In this document: piece after piece, positions 8,193 to 16,384 of the stretch | How the letters are laid out: each line of letters starts with the position of its first letter | How positions within the stretch are numbered: position 1 is the first letter of the stretch | Assembly: GCA_027296055.1 (NCBI GenBank) | Contig: JAPUJT010000066.1 | Coordinates: forward strand, 1 to 64,000 | Direction of reading: 5' to 3' | Source: Planctomycetota bacterium | Lineage (GTDB): Bacteria; Planctomycetota; JAPUJT01 | Length of the DNA stretch: 64,000 bases | The notes under the pieces: model-generated | Databases searched by the model: none | What the model was told of the DNA's origin: nothing | What the model saw: the letters and a program-made list of their open reading frames with translations, nothing else | Made by a program: the position numbers and the translations under genes

Positions 8193-9020
8193 ATGGCAGC
8201 CAAACCAAAGAAGCCCGATACCAATAGAAAGAAACAGAGGATAGAGAGATTCCACAAGGAGGAATACGGCATCTGCAGAAAGTGGATGCCTATGATTCGA
8301 AGGAAGGTATCGGACTTGGTTTTCTCGCGGCGGATGCTCTACATCTACCGCAAGATGGTGAATCGAAACCCCGAGATTCAGGATCCCCTTCACTTTCACA
8401 ATTGGATAGACAGAATGGTTTGGGCTCTTATCGCGCTGGGCATTCGTACACAGGTGGACGTAGGCGATGACGCCGTCTCCTTGCTGAAGCTACTACGACG
8501 GATGCGCGATAACCCAGAGGCATTCTCCATCGAAACCTGGCTCAGCCATTGGGAAAAGGATGATATCGGCATAGAGCTGCGCGCGATCCCAAAGTTTCGG
8601 ACGCAATTTGCGGACAGGAATCAGAACCATGTGTCCCTAGCTCGCCTCAACCAAGAGATCGAGAAGCTCACGTCATCATCCGCAAAGGTGGCAAGTGTGG
8701 CTAGTCGGATGGTTGCTCACATCGACCGCCGTGGCCTTCCAAAGAACCCTGGAGACATGGTGGACGCAGAGAACGCGGCAACTGTGATTGCCGAACTCAC
8801 CCAGAAGTATTCGTTGTTCTTTCTCGGGAACCGTGAACTCCTAGGCCCTCCCGATTATCAGTTTACGGAGATTTTCTCAATCTTCTTAAAGCCATGGACC
8901 ACGGAGAAATTCCTGGAGGAAGTAGGCAGACACCAACACGACTGGGAATCATGGGGCCATGTCGGTAGGAGGGATAATACCGGGGAAGCTAGTGCCAAAG
9001 GGAAGCGGCCTGATTCTTGA
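8193..9020 (+). CDS. Hypothetical helical protein
   Basis: A 275-residue soluble, alpha-helical protein. Recognisable blocks are LHFHNWIDRMVWALIALGIRTQVDVGDDAVSLLKLLRRM (about 67-105, shown here only by its central pattern of W-x-D-R and R-x-Q-x-D) and a FDI-like C-terminal block. Related uncharacterised proteins with a W-I-D-R...R-R-Q-x-D pattern occur in many genomes, often in variable regions. No catalytic residues can be named. The ATG at 8193 has GGAGAG just upstream, and the in-frame upstream region is a separate decayed membrane gene. Confidence 0.6.
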   Translation: MAAKPKKPDTNRKKQRIERFHKEEYGICRKWMPMIRRKVSDLVFSRRMLYIYRKMVNRNPEIQDPLHFHNWIDRMVWALIALGIRTQVDVGDDAVSLLKLLRRMRDNPEAFSIETWLSHWEKDDIGIELRAIPKFRTQFADRNQNHVSLARLNQEIEKLTSSSAKVASVASRMVAHIDRRGLPKNPGDMVDAENAATVIAELTQKYSLFFLGNRELLGPPDYQFTEIFSIFLKPWTTEKFLEEVGRHQHDWESWGHVGRRDNTGEASAKGKRPDS

Positions 9021-9097
9021 GCCGACTAATGGGCACGGCGAACGCCCATACACTCCAAGGAGTACGTTTGTACGCCCACGTCAACCCTGGCCGGCAG

Positions 9098-9121
9098 AAA
9101 GCCCTCCTATGGGGGGCTTTT
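9098..9121 (+). terminator. Rho-independent terminator
   Basis: AAAGCCC pairs with GGGCTTT around a short loop and is followed by T residues, 78 bp after the stop of the gene at 8193-9020. It argues against a coding frame running through this spot. Confidence 0.6.
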
Positions 9122-9174
9122 CTCCCGCTCCGAGCACGCGGACCCTGCTTGTTGAGAGCCCCGGGGACCGGGCC

Positions 9175-9321
9175 GTGATTCAGAAGGCACGGGACAACTA
9201 CCCTGCCAACTTTGACCGGCTTCTCATCGGCTACTTTTCAGAGGGACTCATCTCGGGGGATGCGGAGGTCCGCGTTGTGCTCGATCTCCTTGATCGCGAA
9301 CTCGAACTCCCTGACCATTGA
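9175..9321 (+). CDS. Possible small hypothetical protein (48 aa)
   Basis: A GTG-initiated frame whose product starts IQKARDNYPANFDRLLIGYF after the initiator and ends in an acidic helix (VVLDLLDRELELPDH). It lies after the terminator at 9098-9121 and converges with the KAP gene. The amphipathic pattern looks protein-like, but the ribosome binding site is weak and no family is known. Confidence 0.25.
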   Translation: MIQKARDNYPANFDRLLIGYFSEGLISGDAEVRVVLDLLDRELELPDH

Positions 9322-9347
9322 TCCTGCCCCTTGTTGAGACGGAGTAG

Positions 9348-11663
9348 TCACCAGGTGGGACCCCTCTCAGTTCGATCCTCCCCTCCGTCATTGACAGCCT
9401 GTTCTCCAGGAAGTCGCTTCACACTCTGCCGAAATGCCGCGAGCATGTCCCGAGTTTCCTCATCTTGGGATCCAGCCACGGCCTGCTCAATCTCGGCCAG
9501 CAATTCGTTCGGAGGTACAAGGCCCGTCATAAATTCCAGGTCAAACGTCCACGTGTCTCCTATCTGACGTCCCATATGGGTCAGGAGGTCCTTAGCCCCG
9601 GCAGGCTTTCTGGCGAATCCAACCATCCATTCGCGCGGCGCGGAGGAGTTGTCCCACTCGCGCCACTTTGCGAACAGGTAGAATCGCTGCGCATGCGAAT
9701 CTAGTATTCCTGAATCTGCGAGACCTTGAATTACCTTAACCCACGAAGTCTTGGCACTTGATAGCCCATCCTGTGCGAAAAGCGGTTCCTGGTGGCTCCA
9801 AGGGAAGCTCCGCTGCCCAGCCTCCAGTTCGAGTACTACCACAGGGATGTACGGGGCTCCGGTGGCCTGGACGCTTGCTTTGAAAACTTCAAGTCTCTGG
9901 GCCTTGTCCTCAAAGCGCCGAAGGCAGACGTTTGCCAAGTCCCAGCATATCCCTTCGACGCTGCGTGATTCCAAGAAGTCGAGATTCTTGGGAATCCTCT
10001 CTCCCAATTCGAACATGGCTTTCAATAGTGGGGCGGCATGGTCCTTGAGAATGCGCGATCTGTGAGCGTACAACCCCTCAAGACCTGGACCCAAGAGACC
10101 CCGCACATGGAGATCGAGCAGCTCTTCACGCAGTGACTCATGATTCTCGAGTGCAGAAACTAGAGCCTCCAACTCCACCTTAGACATCTCGCTATCGGGA
10201 ACCGACAGATGGAAGTATCTGTCAAAATGATTCTCTGAGCACACCCGTTGCTCTCGAATGGCTTCCTCTTCCGTAACGGAATCTGTGGAGTATCCAGGAA
10301 AACCAAGCGCGACCGCCGGGAACAGCCCCTTTAGAGCTTGTCCCGCGAGCGGTTTGGTTGCGACTCGAGAAGTGTTTAGCAGGTCCTCGATGATGCTCTT
10401 ATCTCGCGACTTGCCTTGCTCCGACTGAAAAAGGCTGGTCCTACCGGTGATGAGCAATTGGCGCAGTCGAGGTAGAGATCGATAAACGCCCGGCTCGAAC
10501 CCTCGAAGCACTTCAAGAACCGTGAGATCAAGCGGGTTGACCTCTATGCCAACCTCTGCTCTGAAAAGACCGAGGTGAAATGACAGACCGGAGACAAACC
10601 TCTTGACGTCACGAAGATTCTCGAAGTACGGCAGGATCGCCTTGTAAATCAGGATTGATCCTCTCTCGGCTTCCTTGCTTGACTGGTGGAATAGTTCCGG
10701 CAGAACCTCTCTCATCTGGCTCTCCCAGAACTCGACCACCCTGTGCCTCGGGGGCGTGGGTATGTCCAAACCCACCTGGACGATCTTCTTCAAGTACTCT
10801 GAACCGCGTCCAGAAGTGCAAGCATCCAGACTTTTCTCGACGTATTCCCTTTCGAAGGGCAATAGATATATCAGCCTGGGCAGATCAGCGTTCGCCTTGA
10901 CGAGTTGGATGACGCGCTGTGTTTCCGGTTCACTCAGGCGATCCAGATCATCAATTATCACGAGTACGCGGCCCGTCCCTTCGCTAAGAGCGCTCCGTAA
11001 CTTCTTCTTTATGTCGGCCGGCGACTGGTCGTCTGAGCCCTCCTTCCAGGTGTAGTATTCCTCAAGCAGCCTGAAGGATGTCTCTAAGAGGCTAAGAGCC
11101 CCTCCGAAAAGTGCACAAAGGAAGAAAACGACTAGGAGAAGGGGCGCGACGATTTCTGCTGCTGGCAGGACGAACAACGTGGGAGGCAGGCGAAGAACTA
11201 GGATTCCCAGCACTCCAGAGAAAAGGACGGCCGGGGCCATCGCTTTCGGCAACCGCTCGGATAGGGCTCTGATGTGACCGGTCGAATTACCAAGAAGCCT
11301 CCAGAGCGTCTTGATCCTCCGCTCAGTCGTCTTGGATTCAGATCTGCCAAGTTCAGCTCCGACTTGCCGATAGAACACATCAGAAAGCGTTTCCGCACTT
11401 GATAGCTGCCACGGTTGGAAAACCGTTGTACGAATAGATTCACCGCTGCTTTCGAGATGTGCCTTTACTAGATTTGCCACCGACGTCTTTCCCGATCCCC
11501 AGGGTCCGTACAGCGCCAGCACGAGGCTTTCGTCCTCACGCCACTCAGAAATTGCCCTGGCTACACCCCCGGCGAACTTCTCTCGCTCCAGTTCGTCTTG
11601 AGCGGGACTTTCTATCGGCCGGTCCGCTGAGAACCTCAACTCTGACTTGTCGGCGTCGGTCAT
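9348..11663 (-). CDS. KAP family P-loop NTPase
   Basis: A 771-residue protein with the KAP signature. Walker A is GPWGSGKTS (about residues 53-61). Two transmembrane helices lie between the Walker motifs (about 150-195). Walker B follows as VLVIIDDLDRL (about 238-248). The long C-terminal part is helical. The KAP family is predicted to be membrane-associated STAND-like NTPases; bacterial members are common in defence islands. The ATG at 11663 is preferred to the GTG at 11675 because GGTGA lies before it. No effector domain is recognised at the C-terminus. Confidence 0.9.
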   Translation of the reverse strand: MTDADKSELRFSADRPIESPAQDELEREKFAGGVARAISEWREDESLVLALYGPWGSGKTSVANLVKAHLESSGESIRTTVFQPWQLSSAETLSDVFYRQVGAELGRSESKTTERRIKTLWRLLGNSTGHIRALSERLPKAMAPAVLFSGVLGILVLRLPPTLFVLPAAEIVAPLLLVVFFLCALFGGALSLLETSFRLLEEYYTWKEGSDDQSPADIKKKLRSALSEGTGRVLVIIDDLDRLSEPETQRVIQLVKANADLPRLIYLLPFEREYVEKSLDACTSGRGSEYLKKIVQVGLDIPTPPRHRVVEFWESQMREVLPELFHQSSKEAERGSILIYKAILPYFENLRDVKRFVSGLSFHLGLFRAEVGIEVNPLDLTVLEVLRGFEPGVYRSLPRLRQLLITGRTSLFQSEQGKSRDKSIIEDLLNTSRVATKPLAGQALKGLFPAVALGFPGYSTDSVTEEEAIREQRVCSENHFDRYFHLSVPDSEMSKVELEALVSALENHESLREELLDLHVRGLLGPGLEGLYAHRSRILKDHAAPLLKAMFELGERIPKNLDFLESRSVEGICWDLANVCLRRFEDKAQRLEVFKASVQATGAPYIPVVVLELEAGQRSFPWSHQEPLFAQDGLSSAKTSWVKVIQGLADSGILDSHAQRFYLFAKWREWDNSSAPREWMVGFARKPAGAKDLLTHMGRQIGDTWTFDLEFMTGLVPPNELLAEIEQAVAGSQDEETRDMLAAFRQSVKRLPGEQAVNDGGEDRTERGPTW

Positions 11664-12178
11664 GCATTCACCCACAAGATCCGCCTGGCTCTCGACAGCT
11701 TTCCGCCAGCGGCGGAATGAGGGCTCCGGGAACCCAAGACAATATCGCCTGCGTTCATCTCTTGCCAGTTAGGAAAGGCCGACGATTCCATGCCAGGTCG
11801 TGCCGTCGCACTACTCGGGCCTACGAGAAGATCTCGACCGGGACGACTCGGTAATACACACGAATGCTCAGGCTGTTGTCAGAATCGCCGCCTGTGAACT
11901 CGGCGCCATCGTTGTTCAATTCGACGGCAACATTCCTGATCGGTGTCACCTCTGCAGCGGGGTCTGTGGCAGTCAAGTACCTTTGAGCATCGGACGCAGC
12001 GTCGATGAACCGCGGGTGAGAAGTAGGCAAGAATCTCTGCTACCCCGTCTGATGTGATCGGCTATGATGGTGCTCTCAGGCTGTCCCCCGAGCCATCTGC
12101 AGGGCTCCGGGGGGCGGCCGTCATGCCGTCTCGCGGCCGTGGTGGGCCCGAGCGGATGACCACATGGAGGTGGGTCCA
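11664..12178. other. Spacer between KAP gene and putative element
   Basis: About 515 bp. The only protein-like signal is a minus-strand frame at 11821-12030 (69 codons, GTG or similar start; contains IDAASDAQRYLTATDP and ends RVYYRVVPVEIF). It has no recognised family and no good ribosome binding site, and may be a gene fragment. The region otherwise holds the promoters of the flanking divergent genes and possibly the left limit of the integrative element. Confidence 0.35.
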
Positions 12179-13129
12179 GTGGCGAAGTCATTATCTCACG
12201 AGCAGCAGACATTTCCCAAGGAGATTCCGGCGGACTACTGGGCCGACCTTGTCTGGTGGGAGTACACGCGGCGGAAACTAAGATACCAGAGCGTCTTCTG
12301 GAACGTCCTCCGCGATTCAAAAGGTCACAACCTAGTCTGGCCCCGCGATGCAGGCGTCTTTGCCACCCATTTGCTCCCGGAGGAAAGGGCGATCCTGATC
12401 GATCTGGGTTACTCATCGTCTGTGCTGGTGTCCCCGCGCGTAACAGCCGACGACTTCCTCGCCCTGGAGAAGCTTCCACGCTTCATCTACCCGGACCACC
12501 TTGACGGGGACCCTGAGGCGCCCATTCGGCTGCCAGAGTTGAGGGCGTCGTTTCGGATCTTGCCGACTCTTGCGGCCATCCGCAGGAGCCCCGATAACGA
12601 TGCCATGGGTCTCGGGTATCTCAACGTCGGCCTCCGCCGCGACATGACAGAGGCAGAGCTTCGCGCGGCACTGCAGGACATATATCGGGAGGTGCTCGGT
12701 TTGGTCCAGCGAGACAAGCTTGGTCGGGAGGCGCCCGACACCAGACCAGAGAAGCCGATGCGCGGCATCCTCGCGCTCTCCGAGGTGGAGCGTGCAGCCG
12801 GCCCTATCGAGCATCGCCGGCGAATCCGGCACGCCCCGACCCGCGTTCGACTGATGCGGGAGATCGCGGCGAAGGCCGAGGCGGCCCTATTCGCGACCCA
12901 GTGGCTCAACGGTGACAAGAAGGCCCGAAAGGTCCGCTTCAGCGATATCCTCAAGCGATGCGAGCAATTCGACATCTGGCCGCGGAACCACCGTGGCAAC
13001 TACAGCGAGAAGGCAGACAGGAAGCGCTCCACAGAAGACTATCGGACGGGTCGCATCACGGAGGCGGACATCGCCCGCATGATCCAGAGCGGAGAGGAAG
13101 ACACCTTCCCAGTTGCCCCCGAGCAGTAG
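12179..13129 (+). CDS. Hypothetical element protein
   Basis: A 316-residue protein beginning MAKSLSHEQQTFPKEIPADY, with a conserved-looking WADLVWWEYTRRKLRYQSVFW block. That block resembles small domains found with transcription regulators of mobile elements (DUF6499-like), a tentative resemblance only. The C-terminal third is basic. The GTG at 12179 is chosen because a strong GGAGGT lies 7 nt upstream; an ATG at 12164 would overlap it. It is the first gene of the 12.2-18.2 kb putative integrative element. Confidence 0.55.
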   Translation: MAKSLSHEQQTFPKEIPADYWADLVWWEYTRRKLRYQSVFWNVLRDSKGHNLVWPRDAGVFATHLLPEERAILIDLGYSSSVLVSPRVTADDFLALEKLPRFIYPDHLDGDPEAPIRLPELRASFRILPTLAAIRRSPDNDAMGLGYLNVGLRRDMTEAELRAALQDIYREVLGLVQRDKLGREAPDTRPEKPMRGILALSEVERAAGPIEHRRRIRHAPTRVRLMREIAAKAEAALFATQWLNGDKKARKVRFSDILKRCEQFDIWPRNHRGNYSEKADRKRSTEDYRTGRITEADIARMIQSGEEDTFPVAPEQ

Positions 13130-13149
13130 CCCCCCTCATTCCAGGGGGG
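13130..13149. terminator. GC hairpin after element gene
   Basis: CCCCCC and GGGGGG pair around an 8-nt loop directly after the stop at 13129. No T-run follows, so terminator strength is doubtful. Confidence 0.35.
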
Positions 13150-13208
13150 GGTGGAAATCTACCCCCACCGACTTAGTTTTCCGCTCCATCAAGATCTCCA
13201 TCTTCTCT

Positions 13209-13214
13209 TAAAAT
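13209..13214 (+). promoter_or_regulatory. Candidate -10 box for a leaderless transcript
   Basis: TAAAAT lies 6 nt before the GTG at 13221, placing the expected transcription start at or next to the start codon. No Shine-Dalgarno sequence is visible and the -35 region is weak. This would fit leaderless expression of the HTH gene. Confidence 0.3.
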
Positions 13215-13220
13215 CTGGGC

Positions 13221-13451
13221 GTGATTAACGACGAACTCCATCTCGTCTCAATCGGCGAAGCTGCGCGCCGTCTCCGCGTCCCAAAGGCCGAGATAGAGCG
13301 GTTGCTCATGCAATCCCGCCTTCGAGGCGTTGCGGTAGCGAAGCGGGGGGCGAGAGGCGGGTACGCGGGACTGCGGTTGAAGGTGGTCCTGCAAGACGTA
13401 GAGCGCCTCCGCCGTGAGGCGGACGGCCCAAGGCGGGACGGGCAACCTTGA
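13221..13451 (+). CDS. Excisionase-like/MerR-type helix-turn-helix protein
   Basis: A 76-residue DNA-binding protein. LVSIGEAARRLRVPKAEIERLLMQSRL (residues 8-34, shown by its IGEAARRLRV core) is a winged-helix/excisionase-type HTH, followed by a basic wing and a C-terminal helix. Proteins of this size next to an integrase and replication gene usually act as excisionases or repressors. Its TGA overlaps the TTG start of the next gene (TTGA). A possible leaderless promoter precedes it. Confidence 0.65.
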   Translation: MINDELHLVSIGEAARRLRVPKAEIERLLMQSRLRGVAVAKRGARGGYAGLRLKVVLQDVERLRREADGPRRDGQP

Positions 13452-13765
13452 CGCCATCAGTGATCTACATACGGGAGATCGCCGAAGCGATGGGGTGCTC
13501 ACGGGCGACAGCATGGCGTCTCGCGAAGTCAGAAGCCCTCGGGCAGCTCTATCGACTGCCGACCGGCCGGTACTTCATCAAGCAAGTCGATTTTGACGCA
13601 GCTATCGAGGCGATGGCCGTCAAGGACACGGGCGAAGAGAAGTCGAGGCAGAAAGTACGGCGCCCGGACCTTCCGAAGGTCCCCGTTGAGTTGGATCGAT
13701 TCATGGACGGCAAGCCGAGATTGAAGGGGTCCCCCCGCCGAGCCAGAAGGAACGGCGGGGGATAA
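13448..13765 (+). CDS. Helix-turn-helix DNA-binding protein
   Basis: A 105-residue protein whose N-terminal half is an HTH: IREIAEAMGCSRATAWRLAK, then a short wing (LPTGRYFIKQVDFDAAI). The C-terminal tail is basic and Pro-rich. It starts at TTG 13448, coupled by a 4-bp overlap to the preceding HTH gene, so the pair is likely one regulatory operon. It may be an excisionase or a regulator of replication. Confidence in DNA binding is good; the specific role is inference. Confidence 0.6.
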   Translation: MTPSVIYIREIAEAMGCSRATAWRLAKSEALGQLYRLPTGRYFIKQVDFDAAIEAMAVKDTGEEKSRQKVRRPDLPKVPVELDRFMDGKPRLKGSPRRARRNGGG

Positions 13766-13816
13766 ACCGGGGTGCTTTCGAGCGGGGGCGGGCACCCCCG
13801 ACGAGTGGAACTAGAG

Positions 13817-14071
13817 ATGACAGTCTACGAGTCCAGACCAAACCCCGCAATGCTAAAAGTCCTCCACGATGAGGCCGTGAAACTCCTACGGGAGAGACTC
13901 GCCCCCGACGTAGTGAGGGCCAAGGTCTACGCCCTGCGGGACCGTCTCCACCTGGATCTCCCGGCCGACCTGATCGAGGAACTCCTTCTACTCGCCTCTG
14001 AGGAAACGGGAATCTTGAAGGACGCCAGGGATGGCCAGGAAATCCACACCGGATCGACATGGCAAGAGTAG
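13817..14071 (+). CDS. Small hypothetical element protein
   Basis: An 84-residue mostly helical protein (NPAMLKVLHDEAVKLLRERL, then LPADLIEELLLLASEETG). The ATG at 13817 is preferred over an upstream GTG at 13772 because the intervening sequence is Gly/Ser-rich and overlaps poor coding. It overlaps the start of the initiator-like gene by 41 nt. No family is recognised; the position suggests an accessory replication or regulatory protein. Confidence 0.5.
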   Translation: MTVYESRPNPAMLKVLHDEAVKLLRERLAPDVVRAKVYALRDRLHLDLPADLIEELLLLASEETGILKDARDGQEIHTGSTWQE

Positions 14072-16001
14072 GCAGAAGGCCCGGCCCCGCTTCGCCCTCT
14101 TCTCTGCCGCCCACGGGGCCGACTGGTCCAGTGGGTTGTCTGCCCTGAAGGTGATGCTCGCCCTCCTGACCCAGACCACCACGACCCAGGAAGCCAAATC
14201 GCTGTCGATCCGTTGGATCGCTGAGGTGGCCGGGATCACCATCGGATGGGCGGGGGTGATGATCCGGCTCCTTGATCGGGAGGAGTGGATCGAGCGGATC
14301 GGCGCCCGCACCGGCCGCAAGGCGACGGCCACCTACCGTATCCTGCGACGGGGCTCCCCTCCCTACTGGAAGATTCCACAACCGGCCATCAGGCACATTC
14401 CGAGCAAGTTGGCCGCCATCTCCTACGGGGCCGCGACCCACTTCTCCGAAGACGGGGGCATGGGGGAGGTATTTCCTCGGAACAAGAAGCTCGCCGAGGT
14501 CTACGGCTGGAAGGGCACCAAGGCCGAGAGGCGGATCTCTCGTGGGCTGGCTGGGGCAGAGAAGGCGGGGCTACTTCGCCGGTATGTGAAGCCCCTGCCC
14601 AGCGGCCCCGTGGGTCGCTATCTGGGGCTCCTCCTTCCCCCCCTGGAGCCCAGGAAACACACGACCACAGGGGGAGGAAACAGACGACCACAGGGGGAGG
14701 AAACAGACGACTGTGGGGGGAATAAACACACGACCACAGGGGGACAGAGTAAGAAGCAGAGAATAAGGGATCTGAATAATGATCCTGAGCAAGGGACCCG
14801 GGGCCCGTCGCCTACGGCTCCGGTGGCTGCTCTTGCTGCTTCGGTTTCAACAGAGACGGGGGAGGGGAACAGCTTTGGAGGGGGATTGAGAACCCCTCCC
14901 ATGGGGCGGAAGGCCGGCGCCACTGGCAATTCAACTCCGTCACGAACGGAAGGGGCCGCGGACGGGCTGGTCGAGGGGCTCGCGATGCTGTCGGCCCTCC
15001 CAGGCTGGAAATCCCGCCCGGCAGCCGACAGGGCCGCGGTCGGTAGGTACATCGACGCCAACAGCATCGGGGACCTGTTGGCATGGATCGACTTGGCCCG
15101 CTCTGCAGTTTGGATCTCGAACCCCGCCGCCTTCGTCCATCAGCAACTCCGGGATCTCGTGCCGTTCCGAGGAGGCCAAGCCGCCCACGAGAAGGAGAAC
15201 TACGACACGCTCCTCGCCGAGTCCCGGTCCGAGACGTGCGGCGCCTGCCAACCGGAAGACGCTGACCAACCGGGGCGGAGGTACGAAACCGGGCTCCCGT
15301 GCGACTGCGCTAGGGGCGTGATGCTCAAGGTGCGGCTGGTAAAGGGAGGTGCAGCCGTGGCTAGAGCCAAAGAGGAGAAGGTGTGGCGCGAGAAGGAGGA
15401 GCTTGCCTTCCTCAAGCGGGCGGACTCCGACCCCGAAAACCCGGAAGCCTTCACCGCCACCCTCGGGGGTGCGGTGGGGACCCTTCTGCCGAGGAAACGC
15501 ACCGAGGAGGAGCTGGAGGCCGAGGCGGCGCGGCGGAAGCAGAAGATGATCGCCGCCTTCGAGGCGCATCGTCGGAAGGAGCAGGAGGCAAGACCCGCAC
15601 CGACTCCGAAGGTGGCAGCCGCGCCGGAACCCAAGGCAATCCAGGCCGGGGCGGTCCAGCGTCTCCTCCAGGAGGGACACCGCGACCTAGCCGAGGACCT
15701 GTTGGCCCTCACCCCAGCGAAGATAGATGGTGACCGTCTCCTCTTCCCGGAGCCGTCCAAGGGGAAAGATCGGGAGCGAATGGCCGCGGGTCGTCTCCAA
15801 GCAAACGACGGAGACAATCCCGACCGTCGTATCGTGGAGCAAGCCATCCGGGACGAGGCCGAGGTTCGAGGACTGCACGTCCGCGCCGTCGCTTGGACGG
15901 TGGCATCGGTCGAATTCCAACCACCCCGGCCCGGCGCAGAGAGACCAGAAGGAGAAGTCATGAAAGCGCACCCCGCAAAGGAGTCATCCGATGGCTCGTA
16001 G
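14031..16001 (+). CDS. Replication-initiator-like protein with internal iterons
   Basis: A 656-residue protein. Residues ~30-110 form a winged-helix-like segment (LSALKVMLALLTQTTTTQEA, then IRWIAEVAGITIGWAGVMIRLLDREEW), the design of phage and plasmid replication initiators. Residues ~205-300 are low complexity and contain the four DNA iterons. Then comes a helical domain (about 310-385) and a cysteine cluster CGAC...CDC (about 404-425) resembling zinc fingers of helicase-loader-type proteins. A coiled, charged region precedes a final domain. Initiators with origin repeats inside their own gene are known from lambda O. No helicase motif is seen. The product is probably the element's origin-binding protein. 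Confidence 0.6.
   Translation: MARKSTPDRHGKSRQKARPRFALFSAAHGADWSSGLSALKVMLALLTQTTTTQEAKSLSIRWIAEVAGITIGWAGVMIRLLDREEWIERIGARTGRKATATYRILRRGSPPYWKIPQPAIRHIPSKLAAISYGAATHFSEDGGMGEVFPRNKKLAEVYGWKGTKAERRISRGLAGAEKAGLLRRYVKPLPSGPVGRYLGLLLPPLEPRKHTTTGGGNRRPQGEETDDCGGNKHTTTGGQSKKQRIRDLNNDPEQGTRGPSPTAPVAALAASVSTETGEGNSFGGGLRTPPMGRKAGATGNSTPSRTEGAADGLVEGLAMLSALPGWKSRPAADRAAVGRYIDANSIGDLLAWIDLARSAVWISNPAAFVHQQLRDLVPFRGGQAAHEKENYDTLLAESRSETCGACQPEDADQPGRRYETGLPCDCARGVMLKVRLVKGGAAVARAKEEKVWREKEELAFLKRADSDPENPEAFTATLGGAVGTLLPRKRTEEELEAEAARRKQKMIAAFEAHRRKEQEARPAPTPKVAAAPEPKAIQAGAVQRLLQEGHRDLAEDLLALTPAKIDGDRLLFPEPSKGKDRERMAAGRLQANDGDNPDRRIVEQAIRDEAEVRGLHVRAVAWTVASVEFQPPRPGAERPEGEVMKAHPAKESSDGS
14653..14744 (+). 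repeat. Four contiguous 23-bp iterons (candidate origin)
   Basis: Units start at 14653, 14676, 14699 and 14722 with no spacers. Units 1 and 2 differ at one base. All share a core A-A-A-C-A-(C/G)-A-C-G-A-C. Units 1, 2 and 4 continue CACAGGGGGA; unit 3 has TGTGGGGGGA. Because 23 is not a multiple of 3, the encoded peptide differs between units, so the repeat is kept at DNA level. This pattern is typical of initiator-binding iterons. Confidence 0.75.
14745..14791 (+). other. AT-richer segment next to iterons (possible unwinding element)
   Basis: About 57% A+T by hand count, clearly above the surrounding element DNA, and immediately after the last iteron. In lambda-type origins the melted region has this position. 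It is still inside the initiator frame. Confidence 0.4.
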
Positions 16002-16341
16002 AGCTCGCCGCATCGCCGTCTCCGCTGAGGCCCGGCGTCGTCGTGCCCTGGAGTTGACTCCCGGCGTGACTCAGGTATCCGGCTCCCGGGTCCCCCGTGA
16101 CCAGCTCAACAAAGCCGAGGCCGAATGGAGAGTAGATGTCACGCCCGCTGTCGAGCCGGCCCCAGAGCCCACGGACCTCGAGCTTGATACCCACCTCCAG
16201 GTACTCAGTCGAGAGCCTATCTCTCTCGGGGGAGCCTGCAGGGCGCTCCTCTGTTACCTGTGCGAACTCAGTGGTTGCACCCACGGATGCCACGGGGGGA
16301 AGGTGACGCCTGCGGGAGAGGGCGAGCTACAAGAAAAATAA
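15991..16341 (+). CDS. Small hypothetical element protein
   Basis: A 116-residue protein overlapping the initiator gene by 11 nt. The N-terminus is very basic (MARRARRIAVSAEARRRRAL). The C-terminus carries a Cys/His cluster (CRALLCYLCELSGCTHGCHGG), which could bind a metal. No family is recognised. Overlap and orientation suggest co-transcription with the initiator. Confidence 0.45.
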   Translation: MARRARRIAVSAEARRRRALELTPGVTQVSGSRVPRDQLNKAEAEWRVDVTPAVEPAPEPTDLELDTHLQVLSREPISLGGACRALLCYLCELSGCTHGCHGGKVTPAGEGELQEK

Positions 16342-16384
16342 GTCTCCACCAAGTGCAAGTAGGTGTAGGACAAGAAGGGGTGGG

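Noticed and set aside
8959-9321. 120-codon frame
   Set aside because: Its first part overlaps the 8193-9020 gene and crosses a clear terminator at 9098-9121; only the last 48 codons may be coding.
13248-13795. Minus-strand frames opposite the two HTH genes
   Set aside because: The plus-strand HTH motifs and TTGA overlap are convincing; the opposite frames are Arg/Pro-rich shadows.
14653-14744. Possible CRISPR-like array
   Set aside because: Repeats are directly adjacent with no spacers, are only four, and lie inside a coding frame; iterons explain them better.
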